Shown in pieces: positions 39,501-49,216 of a DNA stretch of 64,000 nt. The stretch comes from Azoarcus sp. DN11 (GTDB lineage: Bacteria > Pseudomonadota > Gammaproteobacteria > Burkholderiales > Rhodocyclaceae). The notes under the pieces were generated by a model. That model saw only the letters and a list, made by a program, of their open reading frames with translations. It was not told the DNA's origin and did no database searches. The position numbers were made by a program, and so were the translations under genes. Positions within the stretch are counted from its first letter, which is position 1. Every line of letters starts with the position of its first letter. The stretch lies in assembly GCF_003628555.1 (NCBI RefSeq), contig NZ_CP021731.1:3968001-4032000 (forward strand). Reading direction: 5' to 3'.

Positions 39501-39771
39501 GCACGTCGACCTGCGCGACTTCCTGCAGCTTCTTCTCGATCTTGTCGGTGACCTGGCGGGCGACTTCCTCCGCCGCGGCGCCGGGCCATTCGGTGCGAAT
39601 CACCATCACCTTGAAGGTGAAGGGCGGATCTTCCGACTGACCGAGGCGCGTATAGGAGAACATGCCGACGAGGGCGAGCACGGCCATCAGGTAGAGCACC
39701 AGCGGCTGGTGCCGCAGGCCCCAGGCGGAGATGTTGAAGCGCCCTTCGTCGAAGTCGCGCGGGGTCGTCAT
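36550..39771 (-). CDS. RND-family efflux pump permease
   Basis: Proton-driven inner-membrane pump of 1073 residues with 12 predicted membrane segments and two large periplasmic loops. The proton relay Asp pair is in GLLVDDAIIAVEMM in the fourth segment region, and VVLAITFLFMHLFDIGLHKISLG is typical of the hydrophobe/heavy-metal-like branch with an N-terminal FNISAWGLRHQPLVLYLM. Its start overlaps the stop of the adaptor gene by 4 bp. Substrates cannot be inferred; TetR control and the adaptor suggest small toxic organics. Confidence 0.9.
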   Translation of the reverse strand: MTTPRDFDEGRFNISAWGLRHQPLVLYLMAVLALVGMFSYTRLGQSEDPPFTFKVMVIRTEWPGAAAEEVARQVTDKIEKKLQEVAQVDVLRSFSRPGESMVFFVAKDSTPAREIPGVWYQVRKKIGDISQTLPQGVRGPNFNDEFGDTYGNVFALVGEGMDYAALKRYAEAIRGELLRVPDVAKVSFFGEQPERVYIELSNAKLATFGLSVRDITGALATQNATTGAGFFDTRDERVWLRPSGAFESLDAIRDTVIRAQGRSFRLGDVAEVRRGFADPPGERMRFKGEDALGIGVSMRAGGDIIALGHHLDEAMSRIDAQLPVGVRLERVADQPRAVSRSVGEFVRVLAEAVVIVMAVSLLSLGLRTGVVVLVIIPVVLAITFLFMHLFDIGLHKISLGALILALGLLVDDAIIAVEMMATRMEQGWERAKAASAAYVSTAMPMLSGTLVTAAGFLPIATAASATGEYTRSIFQVTVIALLVSWIAAVLFVPWLGYHILPDFHAQRGKPPVLARLLGRLSPRLGARLAERDAHAHELHDEYAIYHTPFYTRFRAVVDACVAHRWLVIALTILAFAASLVVFARFVPQQFFPESTRPELLVDLRLPEGASHEATERAVKRLETFLGAQPGIENYVAWLGGGSPRFYLPLDQQLPQTSFAQFVILTEGPEAREALRTKLIELFDQAPAELIGVVNRLENGPPVGFPVQYRVSGQDLDELRRIAHDVAARMRAHPQLSNVHLDWEEPSKRVRLKVDQDKARLLGLSTQDIAAFLNTSVQGFAVTQLREGTETIDVMLRGAQSERVHLGLLSDLAIPVGNGRSVSLAQVATAEYGFEQGVIWRRNRIPTVTVRANLYGPVQPAVVVADLAPQIAGIQSALPLGYRIEAGGSVEESAKGGKSVAAGMPLFLIAVLTVLMLQLQSFSLVAMVILTAPLGMIGVTTFLLAFNKPFGFVAMLGTIALSGMIMRNSVILVDQIRQDREHGRSAWDAIVESTVRRFRPIMLTAAAAILAMIPLSRSAFFGPMAVAIMGGLTVATVLTMIFLPALYAAWYRVRREPEAMPSGQAATPAVQQVR

Positions 39772-40856
39772 TTGCCGGCATCCAGCGCGACCGCGGCGGT
39801 CTCGTCGACCGCACGCACGCTTTCACCTGCGACGAGGCGATGCACGCCGGTCAGCACGACGCGCGCATCGGCGGGCAGCCCGCCGAGCACGACGACGCCG
39901 TCCTCGCGGAATTCGCCCGTCTGCACCTCGACGGGGACGAGGCGCGAGGCGCCATCGACGGTCCAGACGGTCGCACGACCGTCGACGCGGGTCACCGCCG
40001 TCAGCGGCAGCACGGCCTGCCCTGCGGCGGCGGCGGTGAAGGCGACGTTCGCGGTGGCGCCGAGCGGCAGCGCGTCGTCGGCATCCGCGACGGCGACGCG
40101 CACGGCGTAGGAGCGCGTCGCGGCGTCGGCCGCGGGGGCGATCTCGCGCACGGTGGCGGCGTACATACGGGCGGGATTCGCCCAGGCGCGCACCGCGGCC
40201 GGAACACCGGCGCGCAACTCGGCGACGCGGCTTTCCGGCACGTGGATCAGCACTTCGCGCTGTTCGGGGCGGGCAACGCGCAGCACGGGCTGGCCGGCAG
40301 CGACGACCTGCCCGACCTCGGCGGGTGCGGCCGTGACCACGCCTTCGTGCGCGACGGTCAGCGCGGCGTAGGCTGCCTGGTTGCCGGCCGTGGCGCGTTG
40401 CGCGCGGGCCTGGCGCAGCCGCGCCTCGGCCGCCTGCAGGGTCGTGCGCCGGCCGTCCAGCGCCGAGGCGCTGACGAAGTTGCGCGCATGCAGGTTCTGC
40501 ACGCGCTCGAACTCGACGCGGGCGAGCGCGACGTCGGCCTCCGCCGCCGACACCTGGGCCGCAGCCGCCTGCTCGGCGAGCTTGACGTCCTGCGGGTCGA
40601 GGCGCGCGAGCACCGTCCCGGGCCGCACGATCGCGCCGACATCGACGTTGCGCTCGATGAGCTTGCCGCCGATGCGGAACCCGATGTCCGCCTCGTGGCG
40701 CGCACGCACCTCCCCGGTATAGACGCGCAGCTCCGGGCCACTGCCGCCCGCGACGCTGCGGACCAGAACCGCGCGCAGCGGCTTCTCGGCAGACGGAGGC
40801 CCCGAGCATCCCGCGAGGAGGGCAGCGAGCAGGATGCCCGCCAGTTTCGTCTTCAT
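39768..40856 (-). CDS. RND pump periplasmic adaptor lipoprotein
   Basis: 362 residues. MKTKLAGILLAALLAGCSG is a lipoprotein signal with lipobox LAGC. The mature part has the membrane-fusion-protein layout: a lipoyl-like domain split by a coiled-coil hairpin (AAAQVSAAEADVALARVEFERVQN...), then beta-barrel domains. It bridges the RND pump to TolC. It overlaps the tetR stop and the pump start by 4 bp each, so all three are co-translated. Confidence 0.9.
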   Translation of the reverse strand: MKTKLAGILLAALLAGCSGPPSAEKPLRAVLVRSVAGGSGPELRVYTGEVRARHEADIGFRIGGKLIERNVDVGAIVRPGTVLARLDPQDVKLAEQAAAAQVSAAEADVALARVEFERVQNLHARNFVSASALDGRRTTLQAAEARLRQARAQRATAGNQAAYAALTVAHEGVVTAAPAEVGQVVAAGQPVLRVARPEQREVLIHVPESRVAELRAGVPAAVRAWANPARMYAATVREIAPAADAATRSYAVRVAVADADDALPLGATANVAFTAAAAGQAVLPLTAVTRVDGRATVWTVDGASRLVPVEVQTGEFREDGVVVLGGLPADARVVLTGVHRLVAGESVRAVDETAAVALDAGK

Positions 40857-41500
40857 TGCGCGTCTCCAGCGGCAACCGGGGCCATCAGGCCGTTCAGGAT
40901 CAGGTCGAAGTAGGTCTTCAGGTATAGCCCGGCGTCGGCTTCCTCACCGCAGCGGGGGCCGAAGGAGTGACGCCACATCGCGCGATAGACGAGGGGCGCG
41001 ATCAGCACGCTGCTGATCGCATCGAGATCGACTGCGCGAAACACGCCACGCGCGATGCCGCGCGACACGGCGGCACGCAGCAGCGCCGTGCCGCGCTGGA
41101 TCACTTCACGCTGGTAATAGGCCGCAACGTCCGGGAAATTGCCCGCTTCCGACATCATCAGCTTGGGAATGCCGCCCAGCTCGGTGCTGCCGATGCGCTC
41201 CCACCAGCCAGACAGGATCGCGCGCAGCAGTTCGAGCGGATCGTCGTGCTGCTCAAGCAACGCTTCGCCGGCGTGCAGCGCGGGGACGACCCCTTCCTGG
41301 ATCACGGCCTTGAACAGCGCGTCCTTGCTGTCGAAATACAGGTACAGGGTGCCCTTGGAAACGCCCGCGCGCTCGGCGATGTCGTCGAGGCGCGTGGCCG
41401 CGAAGCCCTTCTCGACAAACAGGGAAAGGGCGGCGGCGGTGAGCTCCTGCGGTCGGGCTTCCTTGCGGCGTCGGCGGCGTGCCTGCTGCGTCTCGGTCAT
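40853..41500 (-). CDS. TetR/AcrR-family repressor of the efflux operon
   Basis: 215 residues. The N-terminal helix-turn-helix reads FAATRLDDIAERAGVSKGTLYLYF, classic TetR, with a C-terminal ligand-binding domain. It is the first gene of the efflux operon and overlaps the adaptor gene by ATGA, so it most likely represses its own operon. A 20-bp palindrome lies about 150 bp upstream of its start. The inducer is unknown. Confidence 0.9.
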   Translation of the reverse strand: MTETQQARRRRRKEARPQELTAAALSLFVEKGFAATRLDDIAERAGVSKGTLYLYFDSKDALFKAVIQEGVVPALHAGEALLEQHDDPLELLRAILSGWWERIGSTELGGIPKLMMSEAGNFPDVAAYYQREVIQRGTALLRAAVSRGIARGVFRAVDLDAISSVLIAPLVYRAMWRHSFGPRCGEEADAGLYLKTYFDLILNGLMAPVAAGDAQ

Positions 41501-41652
41501 CGGTTCGATCCATCGGATGATGCACTGGGCGGCACGTGCAGGAGGAATCCATTGGCACGTACCCAGTCATTTACACGGCAATTCAATGCCCCCGTTCGCC
41601 CCGAGCCCTTCGTCAAGCTCAGCCCGACAACGGTATCGGGTTACCGGGTTAA

Positions 41653-41672
41653 TACTAACTGACTGGTTAGTA
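41653..41672. promoter_or_regulatory. TetR-type operator palindrome
   Basis: TACTAAC-6 bp-GTTAGTA, a perfect 7-bp inverted repeat in AT-rich sequence, lies between the tetR gene and the end of the carbonic-anhydrase-like gene. Its length and sequence style match operators of AcrR/TetR efflux repressors (TAACTGACTGGTTAGT-like core). It probably overlaps the promoter of the tetR-pump operon. Confidence 0.7.
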
Positions 41673-41742
41673 ATTTACTTGCTCGAATCGCGAAATTCAA
41701 GTTCAGACGCTTGTGAGGGAGGCAACGGCGGGAGAATCCGGA

Positions 41743-43101
41743 TCAGCGCGACTCGAGGACCAGTCGGCCGTTGTTCGGCTGGATCGGGCGACCGTTGCGG
41801 GCGTAAAGGCGGGTGAAGATCGCGAGCTGGTCGGACGAAAGCTGGAGCGGCTCCTTCATCACGGCCCACAGCACGCCTTCGGTGCAGGGCGGCTCGTCGA
41901 GCGAGCCCATGAACAGGTAGTGTCCCGCGGTCGCGGGGAGGAGGCTTGCGGGGTCGATCCTCACCGGCGGCGTGTAGTCGGAACCGCGCTCCAGCGGCAG
42001 GTTGTTCCACAGCGTCTGGATCAGCGGATGCGCGCGATCGCCGCTTTCGAGCGATACGGCAACGATGGCGATGTTCCCAGCCGCGTCGCGGTGATGGAAA
42101 TGCACGACCAGGTCGGACGCCGGCCCGCCGATGCGCTCGTCCGCGGGGCGGTGGAATTCGAAGAACTCCAGCTCGTAGCGCCGGCCGCGCAGCACGACGC
42201 CCATGCCCGGCTCGACATGCACGCGCAGCGTGCGGCCGGTGTCGGCGATGCGGAAGCTCGTTTCGCGGTAGTCGAAGCGCGGGGCCTCGAGATCGACCAC
42301 GATGCCGTTGCGCGGATCGATCGGCGACTGCCGCTTGCCCTGGGCGCAGGTCGCCCATTCCGGACGCAGCGAGCCCCACTTGTCGGGGCCGCGCTCGCCT
42401 TCGTAGCTCCAGTCCGGGCGCGGCAAGCCCGTTTCGATCGCTGGCCGCACGGACGCGTGCGCAAGCGCAGCCTGCGTCGTGGTCGCGGGCGCCGCGTTGC
42501 GCGACACGGTCGGCTTGGCAGCACTCCCCGGCGCCTTGTCCCTCGCCTGACGCGCGATGCGCACGCGCTCCCGGGTCGGGACATCGACGGGCGCCGCGGC
42601 GGACCGGGGCAAAGGGACCAACGGCGCAGCGTCCGCGTCGACCGTCGCGGCCTCGGCGATCGCCGTGACGGCGCGCGCAACCTTCTTCAGATCGCTCGCC
42701 GACGGCGGCTTGCACACTTCCTGCCAGAGGCGCTCATCGACGCTGTTGCGCGCCGCCAGCACCGGGCGCTCGTCCAGCCCGCTCTCTTCCCGCAGCACGA
42801 CGTGGCGGTCGTCCATATACACGCGCTTCAGCGTGAAGAAGCTGCGGTTATAGCAGTCGTAACGGTTCAGCGCCTTCACCGACGCAAACCCTTCGATCGC
42901 GGCACGTTCGGGCGAAAGCACGATGCGGCCCCACGCGACCTTCTCGCCGCCGTCGGACTGGATCACGCTCGACCGGTCGATCTCGACGATCCGCTCGCGG
43001 TCGCGCACGACCACGTCCCAGGCCGGCTCCGCGCACGCCGCCCCCGCCGGCAGCAGCAGGATCGCGAGCAGTGCGCAAAGGATGGGAGGACGAACAGTCA
43101 T
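41743..43101 (-). CDS. Carbonic-anhydrase-like exported protein with altered active site
   Basis: 452 residues. Signal peptide (ILCALLAILLLPAGAACA), an N-terminal domain resembling surface-adhesin protein E (WDVVVRDRERIVEIDRSSVI...), a low-complexity Ala/Pro linker (~150-200), then an alpha-type carbonic anhydrase fold (SPIDPRNGIVV, VHVEPGMGVVLRGRRYELEF). In the zinc site the usual QFHFH motif reads FFEFH, replacing the first His ligand by Glu; the second and third His equivalents (EFH and VVHFHH) remain. The GSLTTPPC motif reads GSLDEPPC, losing the Thr that orients the zinc-bound hydroxide. So ordinary carbonic anhydrase activity is doubtful. ATG at 43101 taken as start. Confidence 0.8.
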   Translation of the reverse strand: MTVRPPILCALLAILLLPAGAACAEPAWDVVVRDRERIVEIDRSSVIQSDGGEKVAWGRIVLSPERAAIEGFASVKALNRYDCYNRSFFTLKRVYMDDRHVVLREESGLDERPVLAARNSVDERLWQEVCKPPSASDLKKVARAVTAIAEAATVDADAAPLVPLPRSAAAPVDVPTRERVRIARQARDKAPGSAAKPTVSRNAAPATTTQAALAHASVRPAIETGLPRPDWSYEGERGPDKWGSLRPEWATCAQGKRQSPIDPRNGIVVDLEAPRFDYRETSFRIADTGRTLRVHVEPGMGVVLRGRRYELEFFEFHRPADERIGGPASDLVVHFHHRDAAGNIAIVAVSLESGDRAHPLIQTLWNNLPLERGSDYTPPVRIDPASLLPATAGHYLFMGSLDEPPCTEGVLWAVMKEPLQLSSDQLAIFTRLYARNGRPIQPNNGRLVLESR

Positions 43102-43269
43102 GGCGGATGTGGCGAAAAACAAGGGGCGACGAGGACCGGATCCTGCGGCGAAGCCGGATCCTCCACGAGGAAATCTTCGGCAGCGGCCGGCGAATCTTTA
43201 GCGCGCTTTTTTCCGTCGCGCCTGCCGCCCCCCTTCCCTCGCCTCGTCCGCGCAGTTACAATCCGCGCC

Positions 43270-43385
43270 GTCATTAGGGAGTAGCCGCCTCCGATTCCCT
43301 CGGAGGGACCACGTCAACAAACTTGCCCGTCCGGGCATGGCGTGGCCAGTCCTCGGACCTGGCGAGACTTTTGGCCGCATGCTCT
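43270..43385 (+). ncRNA. yybP-ykoY (manganese) riboswitch
   Basis: Upstream of the GDT1-family gene the sequence has the yybP-ykoY signatures in order: GGGAGTAGCC near 43278, ACGTCAACA near 43311 and GGCGAGACTTTTGGCC near 43361-43375, separated by paired stems. This class senses Mn2+ and activates exporters. The downstream gene is a member of a family known to export manganese in bacteria, which fits. Confidence 0.88.
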
Positions 43386-43446
43386 CCGTTAGTTTCGGGC
43401 CGGGGAGGCGTGCGGTCATCGGTCATGCGCCGGCCCGGAGAACCTG

Positions 43447-44025
43447 ATGAACTTCCCTCTCGAACCCCTCGCGGTCTCCACCGGCATCGTCGCGCTCGCT
43501 GAAATCGGCGACAAGACGCAATTGCTCGCCTTCATGCTCGCGGCACGCTTTCGCCGCCCGTGGCCGATCATCGCCGGCATCTTCATCGCCACCATCGCCA
43601 ATCACGCTTTCGCCGGCGCGGTCGGCACCTGGATCACCACCTTGCTCGGCCCGGACATCCTGCGCTGGGTGCTGGGGCTGTCCTTCATCGCGATGGCGGT
43701 GTGGATGATGATTCCGGACAGGCTCGACGAAGACGAGATCACCGCGCCCAAGTTCGGCGTGCTCGCCACGACGATCGTCGCCTTCTTCCTCGCCGAGATG
43801 GGCGACAAGACGCAGATCGCGACCGTCGCGCTGGCTGCGCAATACGACGCGTTCGCCGCAGTCGTCACCGGCACCACGCTGGGCATGATGATCGCGAACG
43901 TGCCGGCGGTGTTTCTCGGCAACGGCATCGCCCAGCGCATTCCGGTGAAGCTCGTGCACGGCATCGCCGCTTCGATCTTCGGCGTACTCGGCGTTGCAGC
44001 GCTGATCGGCGTCGGAATGCGTTGA
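43447..44025 (+). CDS. TMEM165/GDT1-family cation exporter (probable Mn2+)
   Basis: 192 residues, six hydrophobic segments in two inverted halves, each with the family motif ExGDKT: AEIGDKTQLLAF near residue 19 and AEMGDKTQIATV near residue 118. Family members export Mn2+ (or exchange Ca2+/H+) across the inner membrane. A yybP-ykoY riboswitch directly upstream makes manganese the probable substrate. The ATG at 43447 is only about 60 bp after the riboswitch. Confidence 0.9.
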   Translation: MNFPLEPLAVSTGIVALAEIGDKTQLLAFMLAARFRRPWPIIAGIFIATIANHAFAGAVGTWITTLLGPDILRWVLGLSFIAMAVWMMIPDRLDEDEITAPKFGVLATTIVAFFLAEMGDKTQIATVALAAQYDAFAAVVTGTTLGMMIANVPAVFLGNGIAQRIPVKLVHGIAASIFGVLGVAALIGVGMR

Positions 44026-44137
44026 GGCACTGCCGCCGTCCTGCAGTCGTCCAGCCCGGCGCGGACAACTGCAGGACGGCGGCCTCCCCGGGCGGAAAAG
44101 CGCTTGCCTGCACGGACCGGCTCCGGTAACGTTCAAA

Positions 44138-44228
44138 GTTCCGTTAGGGGTGCCCGCATGTATCGGATGTGCGGGCTGAGACAGTCCCTTTGAACCTGAT
44201 CCGGGTCACGCCGGCGTAGGGAAACGCA
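44138..44228 (+). ncRNA. TPP riboswitch (THI element)
   Basis: All conserved parts are present in order: TAGGGGTGCCC, GGGCTGAGA, CCTTTGAACCTGATCCGGGT and GCCGGCGTAGGGAA. It should repress the thiD-thiC genes downstream when thiamine pyrophosphate is plentiful. It ends just before a 26-codon open frame and the thiD start. Confidence 0.96.
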
Positions 44229-44231
44229 TTC

Positions 44232-44312
44232 ATGAACACCCGCAAGTCCGCTTCGTCCTTCCCCGCTTCGAGTCGCGCGTCCGCCCGCAGCAAGCATCTG
44301 GTGCGCCGATGA
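44232..44312 (+). CDS. 26-codon open frame between the TPP riboswitch and thiD
   Basis: ATG at 44232 lies four bases after the riboswitch and encodes MNTRKSASSFPASSRASAR..., rich in Ser, Arg and Ala, ending at TGA that overlaps the thiD start (ATGA). The conserved end of the aptamer (GTAGGGAA) could act as its ribosome site, which is how TPP riboswitches often hide translation starts. It may be a leader peptide coupling translation to thiD, or the remnant of a longer gene. No family recognised. Confidence 0.4.
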   Translation: MNTRKSASSFPASSRASARSKHLVRR

Positions 44313-45145
44313 GCCACGCGATCCCGAACGTCGTCTCCATCGCCGGCGTCGACCCTAGCGGTGGCGCGGGACTCCTCGCCGACCTCAAGGCCTTCTCGGC
44401 GCTCGGCGCCTACGGCTGTGGCGTCGTCGCGGCGCTCACCGCGCAGAACACCCAGGCTGTCACCGGCGTGCATGCACCGCCGACCGATTTCCTGCGCCTG
44501 CAGATCGACACCCTGTTTGCCGACGTCAAGATTCACGCGGTGAAGCTCGGCATGCTGGGCAGCGCAGACATCGTCGCGACGGTGGCGGACCGGCTCGCGC
44601 ATTTCGATGCGCCGAACGTCGTGTGCGACCCGGTGATGGTCGCGAAGAGCGGCGATCACCTCCTCGCCCGCAACGCCGTCGCGATGCTGATCGAGGCGCT
44701 GCTGCCGCGCACCTTCCTGCTGACGCCGAACCTGCCGGAAGCCGGCGTGCTGCTCGAACAGCGTCCGCCCGAGACCGTCAAGGAGATGTATCGCGCCGCC
44801 GAGCGCCTGCGCGAGATGCTGCCGCTGTCCTCCGAGCGCTGGGTGCTGCTGAAAGGCGGCCATCTGCCCGGCAGCGAAGTCGTCGATCTGCTCTTCGACG
44901 GCGACCGAATGATCGAGCTGCCCTCGCCGCGCATCGAAACGAAGAACACCCACGGCACCGGCTGCACGCTCGCCTCGGCGATCGCCGCGCTGCTGCCGCA
45001 GCGTGCCGGCGGCTTCCGCCCGGTCGAAGCCGCCGTACGTGACGCGCGCGACTACCTGCTGCGCGCGATCGCCGCCTCTGGCGCGCTGTCGGTGGGCAGT
45101 GGCCACGGCCCGGTCCACCACTTCCACGCGCTGTGGCGCGGCTGA
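44309..45145 (+). CDS. thiD: Hydroxymethylpyrimidine / phosphomethylpyrimidine kinase
   Basis: Phosphorylates HMP and HMP-P in thiamine synthesis. 278 residues with the ribokinase-family landmarks: SIAGVDPSGGAGLLADLK at the N terminus and the anion-hole/catalytic motif NTHGTGCTLASAI near residue 213. It follows the TPP riboswitch and precedes thiC after about 105 bp. Start overlaps the small leader frame. Confidence 0.95.
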   Translation: MSHAIPNVVSIAGVDPSGGAGLLADLKAFSALGAYGCGVVAALTAQNTQAVTGVHAPPTDFLRLQIDTLFADVKIHAVKLGMLGSADIVATVADRLAHFDAPNVVCDPVMVAKSGDHLLARNAVAMLIEALLPRTFLLTPNLPEAGVLLEQRPPETVKEMYRAAERLREMLPLSSERWVLLKGGHLPGSEVVDLLFDGDRMIELPSPRIETKNTHGTGCTLASAIAALLPQRAGGFRPVEAAVRDARDYLLRAIAASGALSVGSGHGPVHHFHALWRG

Positions 45146-45201
45146 AACGCCGAACCCGACGCAACCCGAAACCGCCCCCCGCCGCGCCGTGCGGCCCTTG
45201 A

Positions 45202-47166
<1,965 letters not shown>

Positions 47167-47193
47167 CGCCGCACGTCGACACCATCGCCGATG

Positions 47194-47222
47194 ACGGGCC
47201 GCCCGGTGCGGCCCGTTTTTTT
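47194..47222 (+). terminator. Rho-independent terminator after thiC
   Basis: Perfect 9-bp stem ACGGGCCGC / GCGGCCCGT with a 5-base loop followed by seven T, 28 bp after the thiC stop. The opposite side ends at the converging phosphoesterase gene. Confidence 0.92.
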
Positions 47223-47228
47223 GCTCCC

Positions 47229-47702
47229 TCAGCGAGTCGTGGGAATCGGCAGCCCGACGATGCGCGCGGACACCTCATCCCCTTCGATAACCAGTTCGGC
47301 GACCGCAACCGGCAAGGTGAACCGGCGCGGGCCCGCGCTGCCCGGATTCACGTAAAGCACACCGTCCCGGCCCTCCACGCGCGGTTTGTGCGAATGGCCG
47401 GAAACCACGACGCGGACTCCCGCCACGGCGGGATCGAGCGCGAGATCCGCGAGATCGTGGATCACGTGGATCGCCACGTCCCCGACACGCAAAGTCTCCG
47501 TTTCGCGCAATCCGCAGGCCCAGTCGCCGCGATCGTTGTTGCCGCGCACGACCGTGAGCGGGGCGATCCGCGCGAGGGTGTCGAGGATCGCCGGCGCACC
47601 GATATCCCCGGCGTGGATGATGCGGTCGCTACCGGCGAGGGCCTCCCGCGCCTCGGGGCGCAGCAGGCCATGCGTGTCGGAGATCAGGCCGATGCGGTAC
47701 AT
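47229..47702 (-). CDS. YfcE/MJ0936-like metallophosphoesterase
   Basis: 157 residues with all calcineurin-like motifs: ISDTHG, HAGDIG, VRGNNDRG and VSGHSHKP. Small enzymes of this group cleave phosphodiesters; the natural substrate is uncertain. The ATG at 47702 (MYRIGLISDTHG) is chosen; the upstream extension of 34 residues is not conserved-looking. It converges with thiC. Confidence 0.85.
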   Translation of the reverse strand: MYRIGLISDTHGLLRPEAREALAGSDRIIHAGDIGAPAILDTLARIAPLTVVRGNNDRGDWACGLRETETLRVGDVAIHVIHDLADLALDPAVAGVRVVVSGHSHKPRVEGRDGVLYVNPGSAGPRRFTLPVAVAELVIEGDEVSARIVGLPIPTTR

Positions 47703-47868
47703 GGGGACTCCCGGATACAGGCTCAGGTCGGATGGAGATGATTCCGTCCAGCATGGTAACCCCCGAGCCCAAACCGGGCATTCCTGAAGTTGGCACTGTT
47801 GCATTCGGCAGGTCGAGTAAATAGAGTTATATAAGCAGTTAATAATTTACCGACAGAGAGGAAGCATC

Positions 47869-48871
47869 ATGAAAGCACGTATCACCACGGCGGGCCTCGG
47901 ACTACTGCTGGCTGCAGCGCCGGCATTTGCCCAGGAAGCCCAGAAAGTCAGCCTGATCGACCGTCCGCCCCCCGCGCTCGACAAGCTGCCGAACGACGCC
48001 TATGGCGATCTCGTGCGCTACGGCCACGAACTCACGACCCGCACTTTCGCGGTCATCGGGCCGGAAGTGCAGGATCGCAAGATGCGCCTTGCCGGCAACA
48101 ACCTCGCCTGCACGTCCTGCCACCAGAACGACGCGACCAAGCCCTACGCGATGCCCTGGGTGGGCGTCGCCGCGACCTTCCCGCAGTATCGGGCACGGGA
48201 AGATACGGTCAGTTCGGTCGAGGAACGCGTGAACGGCTGCATGGAGCGCATGCATGAACGGCAAGCCGCTGCCCCTCGACTCGCGCGAGATGAAGGCCTT
48301 CGCGAGCTATATCCACTACGTGTCGCGCGGCCTCCCGGTCGGTGCGAAGCTCGAAGGCGCGGGCGCGAAGCCGATCAAGGTACCGGACCGGCGCGCCGAC
48401 CTCGTCGCCGGAGAAGCCGTGTATGCCAGGACCTGCGCCGTCTGCCACGGCGTGGACGGACAGGGCCAGCGCCGCGGCAAGGCGGGCGACGCCGAGGGCT
48501 ACACCTTCCCGCCGCTGTGGGGCAACGACACGTTCAACAACGGCGCCGGCATGAACCGCATGCTGACCGCCGCCGCCTTCATCAAGCACAACATGCCGCA
48601 GGGCACGACTCATCAGGCGCCGGTCCTCACCGACGACGAAGCCTTCGACGTCACCGGCTACGTACTGTCGAAGCCGCGCCCGATCATGTCCGGTCTCGAG
48701 TCCGACTTCCCAGCACGCTGGAACAAGCCCGTCGATGCCGCCTTCCCGCCCTACGTCGATGGCGCCTCCGCCGACCAGCACCGCTACGGTCCCTACCCGC
48801 CGCTGATGGATCTGGCGAAGCAGCGTGCCGAGGCGAAGAAAGCCGCCCGGGACGCCGCAGCAACACGCTGA
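47869..48871 (+). pseudogene. Diheme cytochrome c (TsdA/DHC-like), frameshifted
   Basis: Signal peptide MKARITTAGLGLLLAAAPAFA, then heme site 1 CTSCH at about residue 82-86 and, in a second frame, heme site 2 CAVCH. The two frames join at 48251: reading GAGCGCATGCATGAAC with one T removed gives ERSMNGKPLPLDS, the family's VNGCM-x-R-S-MNGK stretch. The repaired protein would be 333 residues, similar to periplasmic diheme cytochromes of the thiosulfate dehydrogenase type. As it stands the first frame makes a protein lacking the second heme. Good ribosome site (AGAGAGGAA) before the ATG. Confidence 0.8.
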
Positions 48872-49004
48872 AGGCCTGCGCCGGCGTCTGCAGCGGGTCG
48901 AACTTCACCCCCCGCTGCAGATCCAATTCATGCCCCGTTTCCGCATCCCTGATCCTGAAACGGGAGCGCCTGAACAAGAATCCATCCCCAAGGAGGACAG
49001 CATC

Positions 49005-49145
49005 ATGCGCAAACTGTTGATCGCGGCCATTTCTGCGCTCCTCGCGCTCAGCGCGGGATGTGCGACCACCGGCGGCACCAGCGGCTCGGCCTCTACCAGC
49101 ATGCCGCGCAGCGGCGGCGGTGGAGGCGGCGGAGGTGGCTACTGA
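49005..49145 (+). CDS. Small lipoprotein with polyglycine tail
   Basis: 46 residues from the ATG at 49005, with AAGGAGG nine bases upstream. MRKLLIAAISALLALSAGC is a lipoprotein signal (lipobox LSAGC); the mature peptide is only ~28 residues, Thr/Ser-rich and ending in nine glycines and Tyr. A GC-rich hairpin follows the stop. Function unknown; the clean translation signals argue that it is expressed. Confidence 0.65.
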   Translation: MRKLLIAAISALLALSAGCATTGGTSGSASTSMPRSGGGGGGGGGY

Positions 49146-49216
49146 CCGGGGCCCCGCAAGGGGCCCTGAAGTCTCCTGTTTCACCCTTGGGGCCGCTTCA
49201 GCGACCCGTGTCTTTT

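Noticed and set aside
36526..40110. A very long open frame on the plus strand opposite the RND pump and adaptor
   Set aside because: It is antisense to two clear genes and its translation is low-complexity (His, Asp, Arg, Ala runs), typical of the shadow of a GC-rich gene.
49145..49175. GC-rich hairpin after the small lipoprotein as a terminator
   Set aside because: The stem is convincing but no T-run follows on either strand, so it was not listed as a terminator.
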